NCBI GenBank assembly: GCA_036268295.1
Contig: DATAUK010000026.1
Span: 49,843 to 113,842 of the forward strand
DNA: 64,000 nt
Direction of reading: 5' to 3'
Source of the DNA: DATAUK01 sp036268295
GTDB lineage: Bacteria; Actinomycetota; Actinomycetes; JAFAQI01
The notes beneath the pieces were generated by a model. It worked only from the letters and a program-made list of their open reading frames with translations. It had not been told where the DNA came from and searched no databases. A program made the position numbers and the translations under genes. Of this stretch, positions 1 through 10,134 are shown in pieces. Positions within the stretch are counted from its first letter, which is position 1; every line of letters starts with the position of its first letter.

Positions 1-837
1 CTCGAGATGCGCGATCTCGATCGGGGTGAGGCCGGCGAGGTTTTGCGGACTGGCGAGCGGATTCACGATGTTGAGCCCGCTGGTCAGGCCTAGGTATTCG
101 ACGCCGAACTCGGAATCGAGGATGCCGCCCATGAACGCGGTGTCGCGATAGAGATCGGTGCCGGTCACGACCGGGAAGATCGCCTTGAGCGGGCTGTGCG
201 CGCCGACCGCGCCGGCGGTCCGCAGCTGGTCGATGCCCAGATAGCTCGCGCCGTACAACCCGACCTTGTGGTCGGAGTGGGCCCGTTTCGCCGCCCAGTT
301 GACCAGCCGGACCCCGTCCGTGGTCTGCGCCGGGTCGAACAGGCCGAACTTGCCGAGCGAGTCGCCGGTGCCGCGCACGTCTGCAACCACGTCGATGTAG
401 CCATGCTCGACCAGGTAGGGGTCCTCGCCGGTCGACTCGGCCGCTCCGGACGCACCGGCGGTCGACTTGCCGTACGGCGTCTGGATCAGCAGCACCGGGA
501 ACGGGCCTTTGGCGGCCTTTCCGGTCGTCGTGTTGGTCGGGTAGTAGACGTCGGCGCGAAGCGTGGTGCCGTCAGCGCCCTTCACGGCAAGGTTGAGGTT
601 CTTGCCGACGCCGTACTTGGCGGCGCCGGGTGACCACTTGACCCCGCGCTTAGCGCTCGCCGTCATCACCGCGGCAGGGGTCTGCAGGATTGCCGGTGAC
701 GTCGGCGATGCGCTCGCGGTAGCCGCCGCGTGCTGCGCGGGTCGCGCAACGGTGGTTGGCGAGGCGAGGGCCAGAGCGCTCGGCAGGCAACCGGCAACGA
801 CAGCGACCGGCAAGGCAATGCGACGCCATGAAGTCAT
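1..837 (-). CDS. CocE/NonD-type X-Pro dipeptidyl-peptidase-like hydrolase, partial
   Basis: The frame opens with ATG at 837 and runs off the left window edge (279 codons visible, no stop), so the C-terminus is missing. The N-terminus is a Sec-type export signal: Trp-Arg-Arg, a short hydrophobic core, then an ALALA cleavage-like site. A VAGC lipobox-like motif at residues 14-17 makes lipoprotein export a second possibility. After a low-complexity linker comes an alpha/beta-hydrolase core: LRADVYYP, the oxyanion-type VLLIQTPYGK, DVRGTGDS, and the nucleophile elbow GASYLG. These are the marks of the CocE/NonD (S15 peptidase-like) family, which hydrolyses acyl esters or X-Pro peptides; the substrate is not predictable. 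The catalytic Asp and His should lie beyond the window. Confidence 0.85.
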   Translation of the reverse strand, partial: MTSWRRIALPVAVVAGCLPSALALASPTTVARPAQHAAATASASPTSPAILQTPAAVMTASAKRGVKWSPGAAKYGVGKNLNLAVKGADGTTLRADVYYPTNTTTGKAAKGPFPVLLIQTPYGKSTAGASGAAESTGEDPYLVEHGYIDVVADVRGTGDSLGKFGLFDPAQTTDGVRLVNWAAKRAHSDHKVGLYGASYLGIDQLRTAGAVGAHSPLKAIFPVVTGTDLYRDTAFMGGILDSEFGVEYLGLTSGLNIVNPLASPQNLAGLTPIEIAHLE

Positions 838-897
838 GTGAGGTTGCTTCGACACAAGGCTGAGATTCCCTGCCGATCGGCGTCGCGCGGTCTGCGG

Positions 898-1842
898 TTA
901 GCGGGAGACCATGGCGGCAGCGGCGGCCGGCGAGGCGAAACAGCGGGCCGACGCCTCTGCCTGGATCGGGGTTTCACCGAGCGCCCAGCGAAGGGTGCCG
1001 AGCGTGACGAGGGTGGACTGCCGGGTGAGCTGGTCCTCGGCCGCGCCGACGATGGTGGCGAGCGGACCAGAGCGGATTCGGTAGAGCCGCTTCGCCCATG
1101 ACGGCATGACATCGAAAGCGGCGCGACTGATGACGCCGCTCACCGCCCTCGAGACCGGGTCGGCGCCGATCGGCTGGCGAAAGAACGCCGCCAGCTCGGC
1201 GGTCTGCTCGCCGAAGCCCAGCAACCGCTGCATATCGCGGAAGTAGTCCTCGACGGCATCCCGGGTGCTCGGCACCGGCCCGGACGCGCCGAGCCGGATC
1301 GCGAACTGCGAGTACTGCTCGTAGTACTCGTCGATGCGCGCACCTTCGAGCGGCTTCGGGTGATAGCGACGGTGGGCGCGCATGACGCTGTGCGCCTGTG
1401 TCATGGCGGTCCAGATCAGTTGGTCGGAGTCCTCCGCCGAGTAGGTCCGCCCGTCCGGCAACGTGCCGTGCACGTGGCGATGCATTTTGCGGACCAGGTC
1501 GCAGGTCCGCTCGACGACCGGCATCGAGCCCCAGGTCATCGCGTTGACGAAGGATGCGGTGCGTCCGAGTCGCGCGATCGGGTCGTCACTGTAGGACGAG
1601 TGCTCGTTCGTCCCGTACAACGTCGGCTCGTGCAGCGCGCCTAGCAAGAGACCACTCAGGCCGCCGACCAGTCCGACGACGTCGGCGTGGACGTGCCAGA
1701 TAGCGCTGCCCGGGCCGAAGAGGCCGAGGTCGCCGGCCGGCTCGCTGAACTGCACCCCTGGCAGGCCGTCGGCCCGCAGCGTCTGCTTCCACGCCTGCTG
1801 GATCGCTTCTTTCGGCAGCCCCCTGATCATGCTCAGCTTCAC
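898..1842 (-). CDS. Oxygenase MpaB family protein (DUF2236)
   Basis: A 314-residue protein with the features of the DUF2236/MpaB/rubber-oxygenase (Lcp) family: an N-terminal FGPGSAIWHVHAD block, HEPTLYGTNEHSSYSDDP, LGRTASFVNAMTWGS, then HVHGTLPDGRTYSAEDSDQLIWTAM. The His residues in the last two blocks are where this family binds b-type heme. Family members are heme-dependent oxygenases or oxidases, and most actinobacterial copies have no known substrate. No signal peptide is visible, so it is probably cytoplasmic. It lies 36 bp downstream of kdpE on the same strand and could receive read-through from the kdp operon, but nothing suggests a functional link to potassium. Confidence 0.85.
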   Translation of the reverse strand: MKLSMIRGLPKEAIQQAWKQTLRADGLPGVQFSEPAGDLGLFGPGSAIWHVHADVVGLVGGLSGLLLGALHEPTLYGTNEHSSYSDDPIARLGRTASFVNAMTWGSMPVVERTCDLVRKMHRHVHGTLPDGRTYSAEDSDQLIWTAMTQAHSVMRAHRRYHPKPLEGARIDEYYEQYSQFAIRLGASGPVPSTRDAVEDYFRDMQRLLGFGEQTAELAAFFRQPIGADPVSRAVSGVISRAAFDVMPSWAKRLYRIRSGPLATIVGAAEDQLTRQSTLVTLGTLRWALGETPIQAEASARCFASPAAAAAMVSR

Positions 1843-1878
1843 GCTTCCAGTGTGCGCGAGCGGTCAAAGCCAGTGACG

Positions 1879-2558
<680 letters not shown>

Positions 2559-2562
<4 letters not shown>

Positions 2563-5102
2563 GACGTCGCCAGCTCGGTGACGTCGATGGTCTCGCCTGG
2601 GCGCTGCGCCCGGCGGAGCTGGATGACCATCGTCAGGCCCCCGCCGGGAGTGTCCTCGGCGATCAGCTCGCCGCCCATGGCCTCGGTCAGTCCGCGCGAG
2701 AGCGCAAGCCCGAGCCCGGTGCCGGTGGTGTTGTCGGTGTCGCCGAGTCGCTGGAACGGCGTGAACATCCGGTCACGGTCAGCGGCGTCGATGCCAGGCC
2801 CGCGATCGATCATCCGCATCTCGACCCACTCCGAATGGCAGCTGGCGATGAGATGAGGCGGCGACTCGGGTGGCGAAAACCGGATTCCGTTCGCAGCGAT
2901 GTTGGCGATCACTCGCTCGAGCAACGCGGGATCGGCGAGCACCTCCGGCAGCGCGTCCGGCAGGTCGACGATTACTGCGTCGGCGGCCGGACCGATCGCG
3001 TCGAGGGCGAGCGGTACGACGTCGTCGAGCCGGGTCGGTGAGTTGAGAACGCTCAACGCACCCGCCTGCAGCCGGCTCATGTCGAGCAGGTTCTCCACCA
3101 GTCTTGTCAGTTGTTGCAACGACTCACGCGCGGTCGCGAGCAGCTCGTCGCGGTCCGCTGCGGCCCAGGTGACGTCGGTGCTGCTCAGGCTGTCGACCGC
3201 GGCAGTGGCCGACGCGAGCGGCGAGCGGAGGTCGTGACTGACAGCGGCGAGCAACGCGGTACGCAGCCGGTCGGCTTCGGCAAGCGGCTTCGCTGCCGCG
3301 GCTGCCTCGGCAAGCTCTCGCTGTGCCATCACGATCCCGGCTTGCACCCCGAAGACGGTGAGCAGTCGTTGGTCCGATGCCTGCAGCGGGTGGCCGCGGA
3401 CCGCGAGCACGTGACGATCACCCGCGGTCGCCTGAGCGTCGGCGTCGCCAGGTGTCCGGCTCGCGGGCGACCCGACCGACTCGACGCTGTGCCATCGGTC
3501 TCCACCACCAGAGTCGGACTCGAGCAGCGTCACTGACGACAGCGACAACGCCTCCTGCAGCCGTTCCAGCAATGCCCGCAACGCGTTCTCGCCACGCAGC
3601 ACGCTGCCGGCGACGGTGGCGAGCACCCGTGACTCGGCCTGGGCCCGGGCAGCCTGCGTCGTGCGCCGCGCTGCCAGGTCGACGATGCCGCTGACCGCGG
3701 CAGCCACGAGGACGAAGCCGGCCAATGCGATCACGTTGTCGCGCGCTGAGATCGTCAAGCGATGAAGCGGTGGCGTGAAGTAGAAGTTGACCAGCAGGCT
3801 CCCCGCAACCGCGGCGGCGATGCCCGGATAGACGCCGCCGACGAGCGAAACCCCAACGACCGCAACAAGAAAGCCGAGCAGGTCGCTGGTCAGGTTGAGG
3901 TCGTGTCTCACCGTCGCGAGCACGATCGTGAGCAATGGCAGGACTACTGCGGCAACGGCAGCGCCCTGCAGCCGTCGCTTCGGAGTCAGTCCGCCGGTCA
4001 GCGCCGGGAGGGCACGGCCGCGACCCATCTCCTCGTGGGTGACGATGTGTACGTCGATGTCGCCGGACAGCCGCACCGTCCCCATGCCGATGCCGGGTCC
4101 GGTGAACAGCCGTGACAGCGTCGAGCGGCGCGATGCCCCGAGCACCAGCTGGGTCGCGTTGTGCGCCCGAGCGAACTCGATCAGCGACGTACTGATCGTG
4201 TCGCCGACGATCTCGTGGTAGGTCCCGCCGAGCGACTCGACCAGTTGGCGCTGGGTCACCAGTGAGGCCGGGCTGGCGCCGCTCAGGCCGTCGGAGGTGC
4301 TGACGTGGACGGCGAGCAGCGCCTCGCCGCCGCGAGCTGCGATCCGGCCGGCACGACGGATAAGCGTCTCGCCCTCTGGCCCTCCGGTCAGCGCAACGAC
4401 GACGCGCTCGCGGGTCTCCCAGGTCTCGCCGATGCTGTGGTCCTTGCGGTATTTCGTGAGCGAGTCGTCGACCTTGTCCGCGAGCCAGAGCAGGGAAAGC
4501 TCGCGCAGCGCGGTGAGGTTGCCGAGCCGGAAGTAGTTGCCAAGGGCCGCGTCGACCTTCTCGGGCGCATAGATGTTGCCGTGCGCCATCCGCCGTCGTA
4601 ACGCCTCCGGCGTGATGTCGACCAGCTCGACCTGCTCGGCGGCGCGAACGACCGCATCCGGCACAGTCTCCTGCTGGCGAATGCAGGTGATCTTCGCGAC
4701 TACGTCGTTGACCGACTCGAGGTGCTGGATGTTGACCGTCGTCAGCACGGTGACGCCTGAGTCGAGCAGGAGCTGGATGTCCTGCCAGCGCTTCTCGTTG
4801 CGCGAGCCGGGCACGTTGGTGTGAGCCAGCTCGTCGATGCAGGCGACCTCCGGCGCCCGCGCGAGGATCGCGTCGGTGTCCATCTCGTCGAACTCGGTGC
4901 CGCGATAAGAGATCCGCTTGCGGGCCATGACCGGCAAGTCGCCGATCATGGCGTGGGTCCGCTCCCGGCCGTGGGTCTCGATCAGGCCGATGACGATGTC
5001 CGTGCCACGTGCCTTGCGCCGACGCGCCTCGGCGAGCATCGCGTACGTCTTGCCGACGCCCGGCGCCGCGCCGAGGTAGATGCGGAGCATCCCTCGTGCC
5101 AT
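2559..5102 (-). CDS. kdpD: KdpD osmosensitive K+ sensor histidine kinase
   Basis: The 847 residues give the full KdpD architecture. The N-terminal KdpD domain has a Walker A motif (GAAPGVGKT, about 12-20) and a Walker B-like block ending CIDELAHTNVPG. A universal-stress-protein-like domain follows (about 235-355, with LVLGASRRS). Next is a four-helix membrane segment (DUF4118, about 380-480), a GAF-like linker, then the kinase core. Phospho-acceptor His623 lies in SHDLRSPLAS, the N-box Asn738 in NIAANGIRFS, and G boxes are at DRGPGI (766-771) and TGTGLGLAL. The N-box reads A-N-G where N-A-x is usual, a minor deviation. It senses K+ limitation or turgor and phosphorylates KdpE. It starts 19 bp after kdpC. 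Confidence 0.96.
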
Positions 5103-5121
5103 TGCGTCGAGCCCCGCCTTC

Positions 5122-6027
5122 CTACTGCGACCGCTGGCCGGTGAGCCGATCGAGTGCCAGGTTGAGCTGCAGCACGTTGACCGCCGGCTCGCCCATGAAG
5201 CCCAGCGCGCGCCCGAAGGTATAGGTCTTCACCAGTTTGCTCACCTCGGCAATTGGCAGGCCGCGAACCCGGGCGACTCGTGGCTCCTGAAGTGTCGCGT
5301 ACGCGACCGAGATATCGGGGTCAAGGCCGGACCCGCTCGCTGTCACTGCGTCCGGCGGCACCGGGTTCTGCGGCCACGTCTTGCCCGGACCATGGATCGG
5401 GACGATCTTGCCGATCTGGTAGTTGCCGCCGTACGTCGCACACGTCACGGGTACGCCGTCATAGCTCGCGATGAACGGAGTCGCCGGGCATGCCTGGTTG
5501 ACACTGACGACCCTGACGACGTTCCCGGTCAAGCCGTGCGAGCGGATCACGGACAGCACCGCGCCGACGCCGTCCGCGGTGCAATCGGGCCGCCGGCCGT
5601 TCACGCCGTTGAGCGCGCCTACCGCCTCACTGCGAGCACAGATCTGGGTGAGCAGGCTCTGGGACCCGGCGTCGCTCTTGACCTTGGGGTTCGGCAGCGT
5701 GTCGACGATCGACTCGGGTCCGAGGTTGGACGCGCCGGACGCGGTCGGGTCGTAGTCATCGGCTGACGGACGGCTCTGGAAGTACTTCGGAATCGGATTG
5801 CCGTTGGCGTCGGTGAACGCTTGCCCGATCACGGCCGAGCCGACGACCTTGCCGTTGAGGTGGATCAGCGAGCCGTCGGCGCGGTGCTGCAGTCCCGGGA
5901 TCTGGGCGATCGCGGTGATGAGCAGCGGATAGCTGATGCCGAGGACGACGGTGAACACCATCATGGCCCGCAGCGCCGCAATGTGCTGGCGGAGCCAGGT
6001 CGGTAACCGGTCGATCATCTCACTCAC
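5122..6027 (-). CDS. kdpC: K+-transporting ATPase subunit KdpC, enlarged
   Basis: KdpC is the single-span subunit that stabilises the KdpFABC pump and assists ATP binding. A membrane helix lies at about residues 20-42, followed by the conserved blocks GSAVIGQAFTD, YFQSRPSADDY, PPDAVTASGSGLDPDIS and the C-terminal VNVLQLNLALD. At 301 residues it is roughly 100 longer than the usual 190-200. The extra length lies between the SRPS and PPDAVT blocks and contains cysteines and a DGVPVTCATYGGNYQIG segment. Its start overlaps the kdpB stop by 4 bp. Comparable enlarged forms are, as far as I recall, found in other actinobacteria. Confidence 0.93.
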   Translation of the reverse strand: MSEMIDRLPTWLRQHIAALRAMMVFTVVLGISYPLLITAIAQIPGLQHRADGSLIHLNGKVVGSAVIGQAFTDANGNPIPKYFQSRPSADDYDPTASGASNLGPESIVDTLPNPKVKSDAGSQSLLTQICARSEAVGALNGVNGRRPDCTADGVGAVLSVIRSHGLTGNVVRVVSVNQACPATPFIASYDGVPVTCATYGGNYQIGKIVPIHGPGKTWPQNPVPPDAVTASGSGLDPDISVAYATLQEPRVARVRGLPIAEVSKLVKTYTFGRALGFMGEPAVNVLQLNLALDRLTGQRSQ

Positions 6028-8192
6028 CTGATTCCGGGGATGAATTGAACGACGAGGTCGATCAGCTTGATGCCGGCGAACGGCACGATCAAGCCACCGA
6101 CGCCGTAGATCAGCAGGTTGCGCTGCAGCATCTGCGAGGCGCTCGCCGGTCGATAGCGCACGCCGCGCAGGGCAAGCGGGATCAGCGCGATGATCACCAG
6201 GGCATTGAAGATGACAGCCGACAGGATCGCCGACTGGGCCGAGTGCAGCCGCATGATGTTGAGCTTGTCCAGGCCCGGATAGATGCCGGCGAACATCGCC
6301 GGGATGATCGCGAAGAACTTCGCGACGTCATTCGCGATCGAGAACGTGGTCAGTGCGCCGCGGGTGATGAGCAGCTGCTTGCCGATCTCGACGATCTCGA
6401 TGAGTTTCGTGGGGTTGGAGTCGAGGTCGACCATGTTGCCGGCCTCTTTGGCCGCCGATGTGCCGGTGTTCATTGCGACACCAACGTCGGCCTGGGCGAG
6501 TGCGGGCGCGTCGTTGGTGCCGTCGCCGGTCATCGCGACGAGCTTGCCGCCGGTCTGCTCACTGCGGATCAGTGTCATCTTGTCTTCCGGCGTTGCCTCA
6601 GCGAGGAAGTCATCGACGCCGGCTTCGTCGGCGATCGCCATGGCAGTCAGCGGGTTGTCGCCGGTGATCATCACGGTGCGGATGCCCATCGCGCGCAGCT
6701 CGTCGAACCGCTCGCGCATTCCTTGCTTGACGATGTCCTTGAGGTGGATGACGCCGAGGGCACGGGCCACGCCGGCGTTGGAATCCGCGACGACCAGTGG
6801 GGTGCCACCTGCGGCGGAGATTCCGTCGACGACGCTGCCGAGCTCCTCGGACACGGCGCCGCCGGCGTGACGCACCCACTCCTGCACTGACGCCGAGGCG
6901 CCTTTGCGGATCTGGCGGATCCCGCCGGTTTCTCCTAGGTCGACGCCGCTCATCCGGGTCTGGGCGGTGAACGGGACGAACGTCGCGTGGCTGAGCTCAC
7001 CGGCCCCTCGTTCGCGCAGTCCGAACTTCTCCTTCGCCAGGACGACGACCGACCGGCCTTCCGGCGTTTCGTCGGACAGGCTCGACAACTGCGCGGCATC
7101 GGCGAGCTCACGTTCGCTCACGCCGCCAACCGGGATCAGTTCGGACGCCTCGCGGTTGCCGATCGTGATCGTTCCGGTCTTGTCCAGCAGCAAGGTGTTG
7201 ACGTCGCCTGCCGCCTCTACGGCGCGGCCCGACATCGCCAGCACGTTGCGCTGAACCAGCCGGTCCATCCCAGCGATGCCGATCGCGGAGAGCAGTGCTC
7301 CGATCGTCGTCGGGATCAGGCAGACCAGCAGCGAGACCAGCACGACGCCGGTCACGCCGTGGGTGTTCAACGTCAACGAGTTCAATGCACCTGGTTGCTG
7401 TGCCCTGGCAAAGATCGCGAACGGCTGCAGGGTCGCGACCGCGAGCAGGAAGATGATCGTCAGTGACGCGAGCAGGATGTTCAGGGCGATCTCGTTCGGC
7501 GTCTTCTGCCGTGATGCGCCTTCGACCAGCGCGATCATGCGATCGATGAAGCTCTCGCCGGGCTTCTGGGTGATCTGGACGATGATCCGGTCCGAGAGCA
7601 CTCGGGTGCCGCCGGTGACTGAGCTGCGGTCACCACCTGATTCGCGGATCACCGGAGCCGATTCGCCGGTGATCGCCGACTCGTCGACACTGGCGATGCC
7701 CTCGACCACGTCGCCGTCGCCGGGGATCAGCTGGCCGGCCTCGACGACGACGTACTGCCCTTGTAGCAGGCTTGCCGCGGCGACCTCCTGCTCGTGCAGC
7801 AATGCCGCATCGGCACTGGGCCTCCAGTTCTCCAGCAGTCGCGCCATCGTCGTCGTCTTGGCCCGACGCAAGGTCTCGGCCTGCGCCTTGCCGCGTCCCT
7901 CGGCGACGGCCTCCGCGATATTCGCGAACAGCACGGTGAGCCAGAGCCAGACCGTGGTGATGATCGCGAACCAGGTGTGCTCGCTGACTGCCAGCCAGGT
8001 CGTCCAGACCGATCCGATCTCGACGATGAACATGACCGGGTTCTTGTAGAGCGTCGTCGGGTTGAGCTTCTTGAAAGCGTCCGGCGTCGACTTCCACAGC
8101 ATTTTCGGGTCGAAAGCGCCGACTTGCGCGCGGTGCGGACCGTCGCCGTGCCGACCGCGTCGGACGGGAGCATGGAATGCTGCAGCGGTCAT
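6024..8192 (-). CDS. kdpB: K+-transporting P-type ATPase subunit KdpB
   Basis: This is the catalytic P-type ATPase of the Kdp pump, 722 residues. Visible motifs are the actuator TGES (175-178), the phosphorylation site DKTGT starting at Asp337, the nucleotide-domain KGAS, and the hinge motif TGDGTNDAPALAQADVGVAMNTGT. Four N-terminal and three C-terminal membrane helices flank the soluble domains. An N-terminal extension rich in Arg and His (1-25) precedes the first conserved block. It couples ATP hydrolysis to K+ uptake through KdpA. Its ATG overlaps the kdpA stop by one base (TGATG). Confidence 0.97.
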   Translation of the reverse strand: MTAAAFHAPVRRGRHGDGPHRAQVGAFDPKMLWKSTPDAFKKLNPTTLYKNPVMFIVEIGSVWTTWLAVSEHTWFAIITTVWLWLTVLFANIAEAVAEGRGKAQAETLRRAKTTTMARLLENWRPSADAALLHEQEVAAASLLQGQYVVVEAGQLIPGDGDVVEGIASVDESAITGESAPVIRESGGDRSSVTGGTRVLSDRIIVQITQKPGESFIDRMIALVEGASRQKTPNEIALNILLASLTIIFLLAVATLQPFAIFARAQQPGALNSLTLNTHGVTGVVLVSLLVCLIPTTIGALLSAIGIAGMDRLVQRNVLAMSGRAVEAAGDVNTLLLDKTGTITIGNREASELIPVGGVSERELADAAQLSSLSDETPEGRSVVVLAKEKFGLRERGAGELSHATFVPFTAQTRMSGVDLGETGGIRQIRKGASASVQEWVRHAGGAVSEELGSVVDGISAAGGTPLVVADSNAGVARALGVIHLKDIVKQGMRERFDELRAMGIRTVMITGDNPLTAMAIADEAGVDDFLAEATPEDKMTLIRSEQTGGKLVAMTGDGTNDAPALAQADVGVAMNTGTSAAKEAGNMVDLDSNPTKLIEIVEIGKQLLITRGALTTFSIANDVAKFFAIIPAMFAGIYPGLDKLNIMRLHSAQSAILSAVIFNALVIIALIPLALRGVRYRPASASQMLQRNLLIYGVGGLIVPFAGIKLIDLVVQFIPGIR

Positions 8193-9853
8193 CAGTGCAG
8201 GCCTTCCGCGAGTGGTCCGAGGGCGAGCGCCGGCAGGTAGGTCAGCGCCACGACGATCAGCGCGACGCCGACGACCATCGCGATGAACAGCGACCGGTGG
8301 GTCGGAAGGGTGCCCTCCGACACCGGCACGATCTGTTGCTTGGCGAGCGAGCCGCTGAGACCGAGCACGAAGATCATCGGGATGAAGCGCGCGCCGAGCA
8401 TCGTCAGGCCGATGGCGGTGTTGTACCAGTCGGTGTTGACGCGGATCCCAGCGAAGGCCGAGCCGTTGTTGTTGGCCGCCGAGGTGAACGCGTACAAGAC
8501 CTCGGAGAAGCCGTGGGCGCCGGTGTTCAGCATCCCGGCGCGTTCGCCGGGTAAGGCCATGGCCAACCCCGCGCCGACCAGCACGAAGGTCGGCGTGGTC
8601 AGGAAGTACAGCGAGGCGAACTTCATCTCGCGGCCGCCGATTTTCTTCTTGATGTATTCCGGGGTGCGCCCGACCATCAGCCCGGCGACGAACACCGTGA
8701 TGACGGCAAGGATGAGCATGCCGTACAAACCCGAGCCGGTGCCGCCGGGCGCGACCTCACCGAGCTGCATGTCGAGCAGAGTGACCGCGCCGCCGAGACT
8801 CGTATAGGAGTCGTGGAACGAGTCGACCGCGCCGGTCGAGGTCAGGGTGGTAGTGGCGGCGAACGTCGCCGAATCGGGGACTCCGAACCGTTGCTCGGTC
8901 CCTTCGGTTGCCGCTCCCACCGCGGCCGGCACGGTGCCGTGATGGATGTCCTGGAAGAGGTTGAGGCTGACGACGCTGCCGAGCGCCAAGATCGCCATCA
9001 CCGCGACGATCGCCAGCCCCTGCCGCTTGTCGCACACCATCTTGCCGAAGCTGCGGGCGAGCGCGAACGGAATGACGACCTCGAGGTAGATCTGGATCCA
9101 GTTTGTCCATGCCGTCGGGTTCTCGAACGGGTGCGAGGAGTTGGCGCTGTAGAAGCCGCCGCCGTTCGTGCCGAGCTGCTTGATCGCTTCCTGGCTGGCA
9201 ACCGGACCGCCGGTGATCGACTGGCTGTTACCGGCAATCGTGTTGACCGTGTGCAGCGGATCGAAGTTCTGGATCGCGCCGCCGGCGATCAGGACGACCG
9301 CGATGAGCACCGAGATCGGCAGCAGGATCCGGAAGCAGGTGCGGACCAGGTCGACCCAGAAGTTGCCCACCTGGTCGGTGCGGGACCGAGCGAAGCCGCG
9401 GACCAGCGCGACGGCGACCGCGATGCCGACCGCCGCTGAGACGAAGTTCTGAACCGCGAGTCCCGCCATCTGGGCGGTGTAGCCGAGTGCGGACTCTCCG
9501 GAGTAGGACTGCCAGTTGGTGTTGGTCGTGAAGCTTGCAGCGGTGTTGAACGCCTGGCTGCCTGGCATGGCGCCGAAGCCGAGATCGTAAGGCAACTGCC
9601 CCTGCAGCCGCAACATCGCATAGAGCAGCAACACCGAGATAGCGGAGAACGCGAGCATGCTCCGCAGGTAGGTGCCCCACTTCTGGTCGACCTCGGGATT
9701 GACCCCGGTGGCGCGGTAGACCCAGCGCTCTGCGCGCAGGTGGCGGTCGGATTCGAAGATCCGCGCCATGTAGTCGCCGAGCGGTCGATACGACGCTGCT
9801 AGCGCCACCACCAACGAGATGATGAACACGATGCCAGCGGTCGTCGTCCCCAT
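8192..9853 (-). CDS. kdpA: K+-transporting ATPase subunit KdpA
   Basis: This is the K+-binding and translocating subunit, 553 residues with about ten membrane helices, related to SKT-type channels. Filter-type loops are visible, including GTNGGGFYSANSSHPFENP, FTTNTNWQSYSGES and TSAANNNGSAFAG. The N-terminus (GIVFIISLVVALA) and the DRHLRAERWVYRATGVNPEVDQKW segment match KdpA closely. The start overlaps the kdpF stop as TGATG, so it is translationally coupled to the preceding small gene. Confidence 0.97.
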   Translation of the reverse strand: MGTTTAGIVFIISLVVALAASYRPLGDYMARIFESDRHLRAERWVYRATGVNPEVDQKWGTYLRSMLAFSAISVLLLYAMLRLQGQLPYDLGFGAMPGSQAFNTAASFTTNTNWQSYSGESALGYTAQMAGLAVQNFVSAAVGIAVAVALVRGFARSRTDQVGNFWVDLVRTCFRILLPISVLIAVVLIAGGAIQNFDPLHTVNTIAGNSQSITGGPVASQEAIKQLGTNGGGFYSANSSHPFENPTAWTNWIQIYLEVVIPFALARSFGKMVCDKRQGLAIVAVMAILALGSVVSLNLFQDIHHGTVPAAVGAATEGTEQRFGVPDSATFAATTTLTSTGAVDSFHDSYTSLGGAVTLLDMQLGEVAPGGTGSGLYGMLILAVITVFVAGLMVGRTPEYIKKKIGGREMKFASLYFLTTPTFVLVGAGLAMALPGERAGMLNTGAHGFSEVLYAFTSAANNNGSAFAGIRVNTDWYNTAIGLTMLGARFIPMIFVLGLSGSLAKQQIVPVSEGTLPTHRSLFIAMVVGVALIVVALTYLPALALGPLAEGLH

Positions 9854-9942
9854 CAGAACCGCTCCGGGAAAAGCAAGGCGATGACCAGGAAGATGCCGGT
9901 AGCGGCGGCGAGGATGAGGCCGACGAGGTTCTCGGCCGTCAT
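9853..9942 (-). CDS. kdpF: KdpF small stabilising subunit
   Basis: A 29-residue ORF that encodes one hydrophobic helix (NLVGLILAAATGIFLVIALL) followed by the PERF tail typical of KdpF. Its stop overlaps the kdpA ATG (TGATG) and its start overlaps the stop of the preceding microprotein (ATGA). KdpF is a single-span peptide that stabilises the KdpABC complex in the membrane. Size, sequence and position agree, although the gene is short enough to be missed by most gene callers. Confidence 0.93.
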   Translation of the reverse strand: MTAENLVGLILAAATGIFLVIALLFPERF

Positions 9943-10022
9943 AGCCGCTCGACCCCCTTCGCGATCAGTGCGAAGAGCGCGAAGACGGCCACGATAAGGA
10001 GGATGAACAGCAGATCGGCCAT
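9939..10022 (-). CDS. Small single-span membrane peptide heading the kdp operon
   Basis: An ATG at 10022 opens a 27-residue frame: M-A-D, a long hydrophobic run (LLFILLIVAVFALFALIA), then the basic tail KGVERL. Its TGA overlaps the kdpF ATG as ATGA, the same coupling used throughout the operon. A transmembrane helix with a charged tail fits a second KdpF-like accessory peptide. I recall similar unnamed short ORFs ahead of kdpF in other bacteria, but assign no function. The ribosome binding site is weak, so initiation may be leaderless or inefficient. Confidence 0.75.
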   Translation of the reverse strand: MADLLFILLIVAVFALFALIAKGVERL

Positions 10023-10134
10023 GTCTTGCAGTGTTTGCCTGATCCGATCCGATGCAAAGGATCTTGACGCTTTCCTGACGTGAAACCGTTGAATCTCAAC
10101 GAGTTCTTGACGCCACCTCGGTCTTCGCCCACGG
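10023..10134 (-). promoter_or_regulatory. kdp operon control region with palindrome and direct repeats
   Basis: This 112-bp gap is the only untranslated stretch upstream of the seven-gene kdp operon. It contains a perfect inverted repeat CGTTGA-ATC-TCAACG at 10087-10101 and two copies of TCTTGACGC at 10062-10070 and 10105-10113 (43 bp apart, plus-strand reading) that bracket it. This is a reasonable place for KdpE binding. No single -10/-35 pair is convincing, so the promoter itself is not assigned. Confidence 0.5.
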
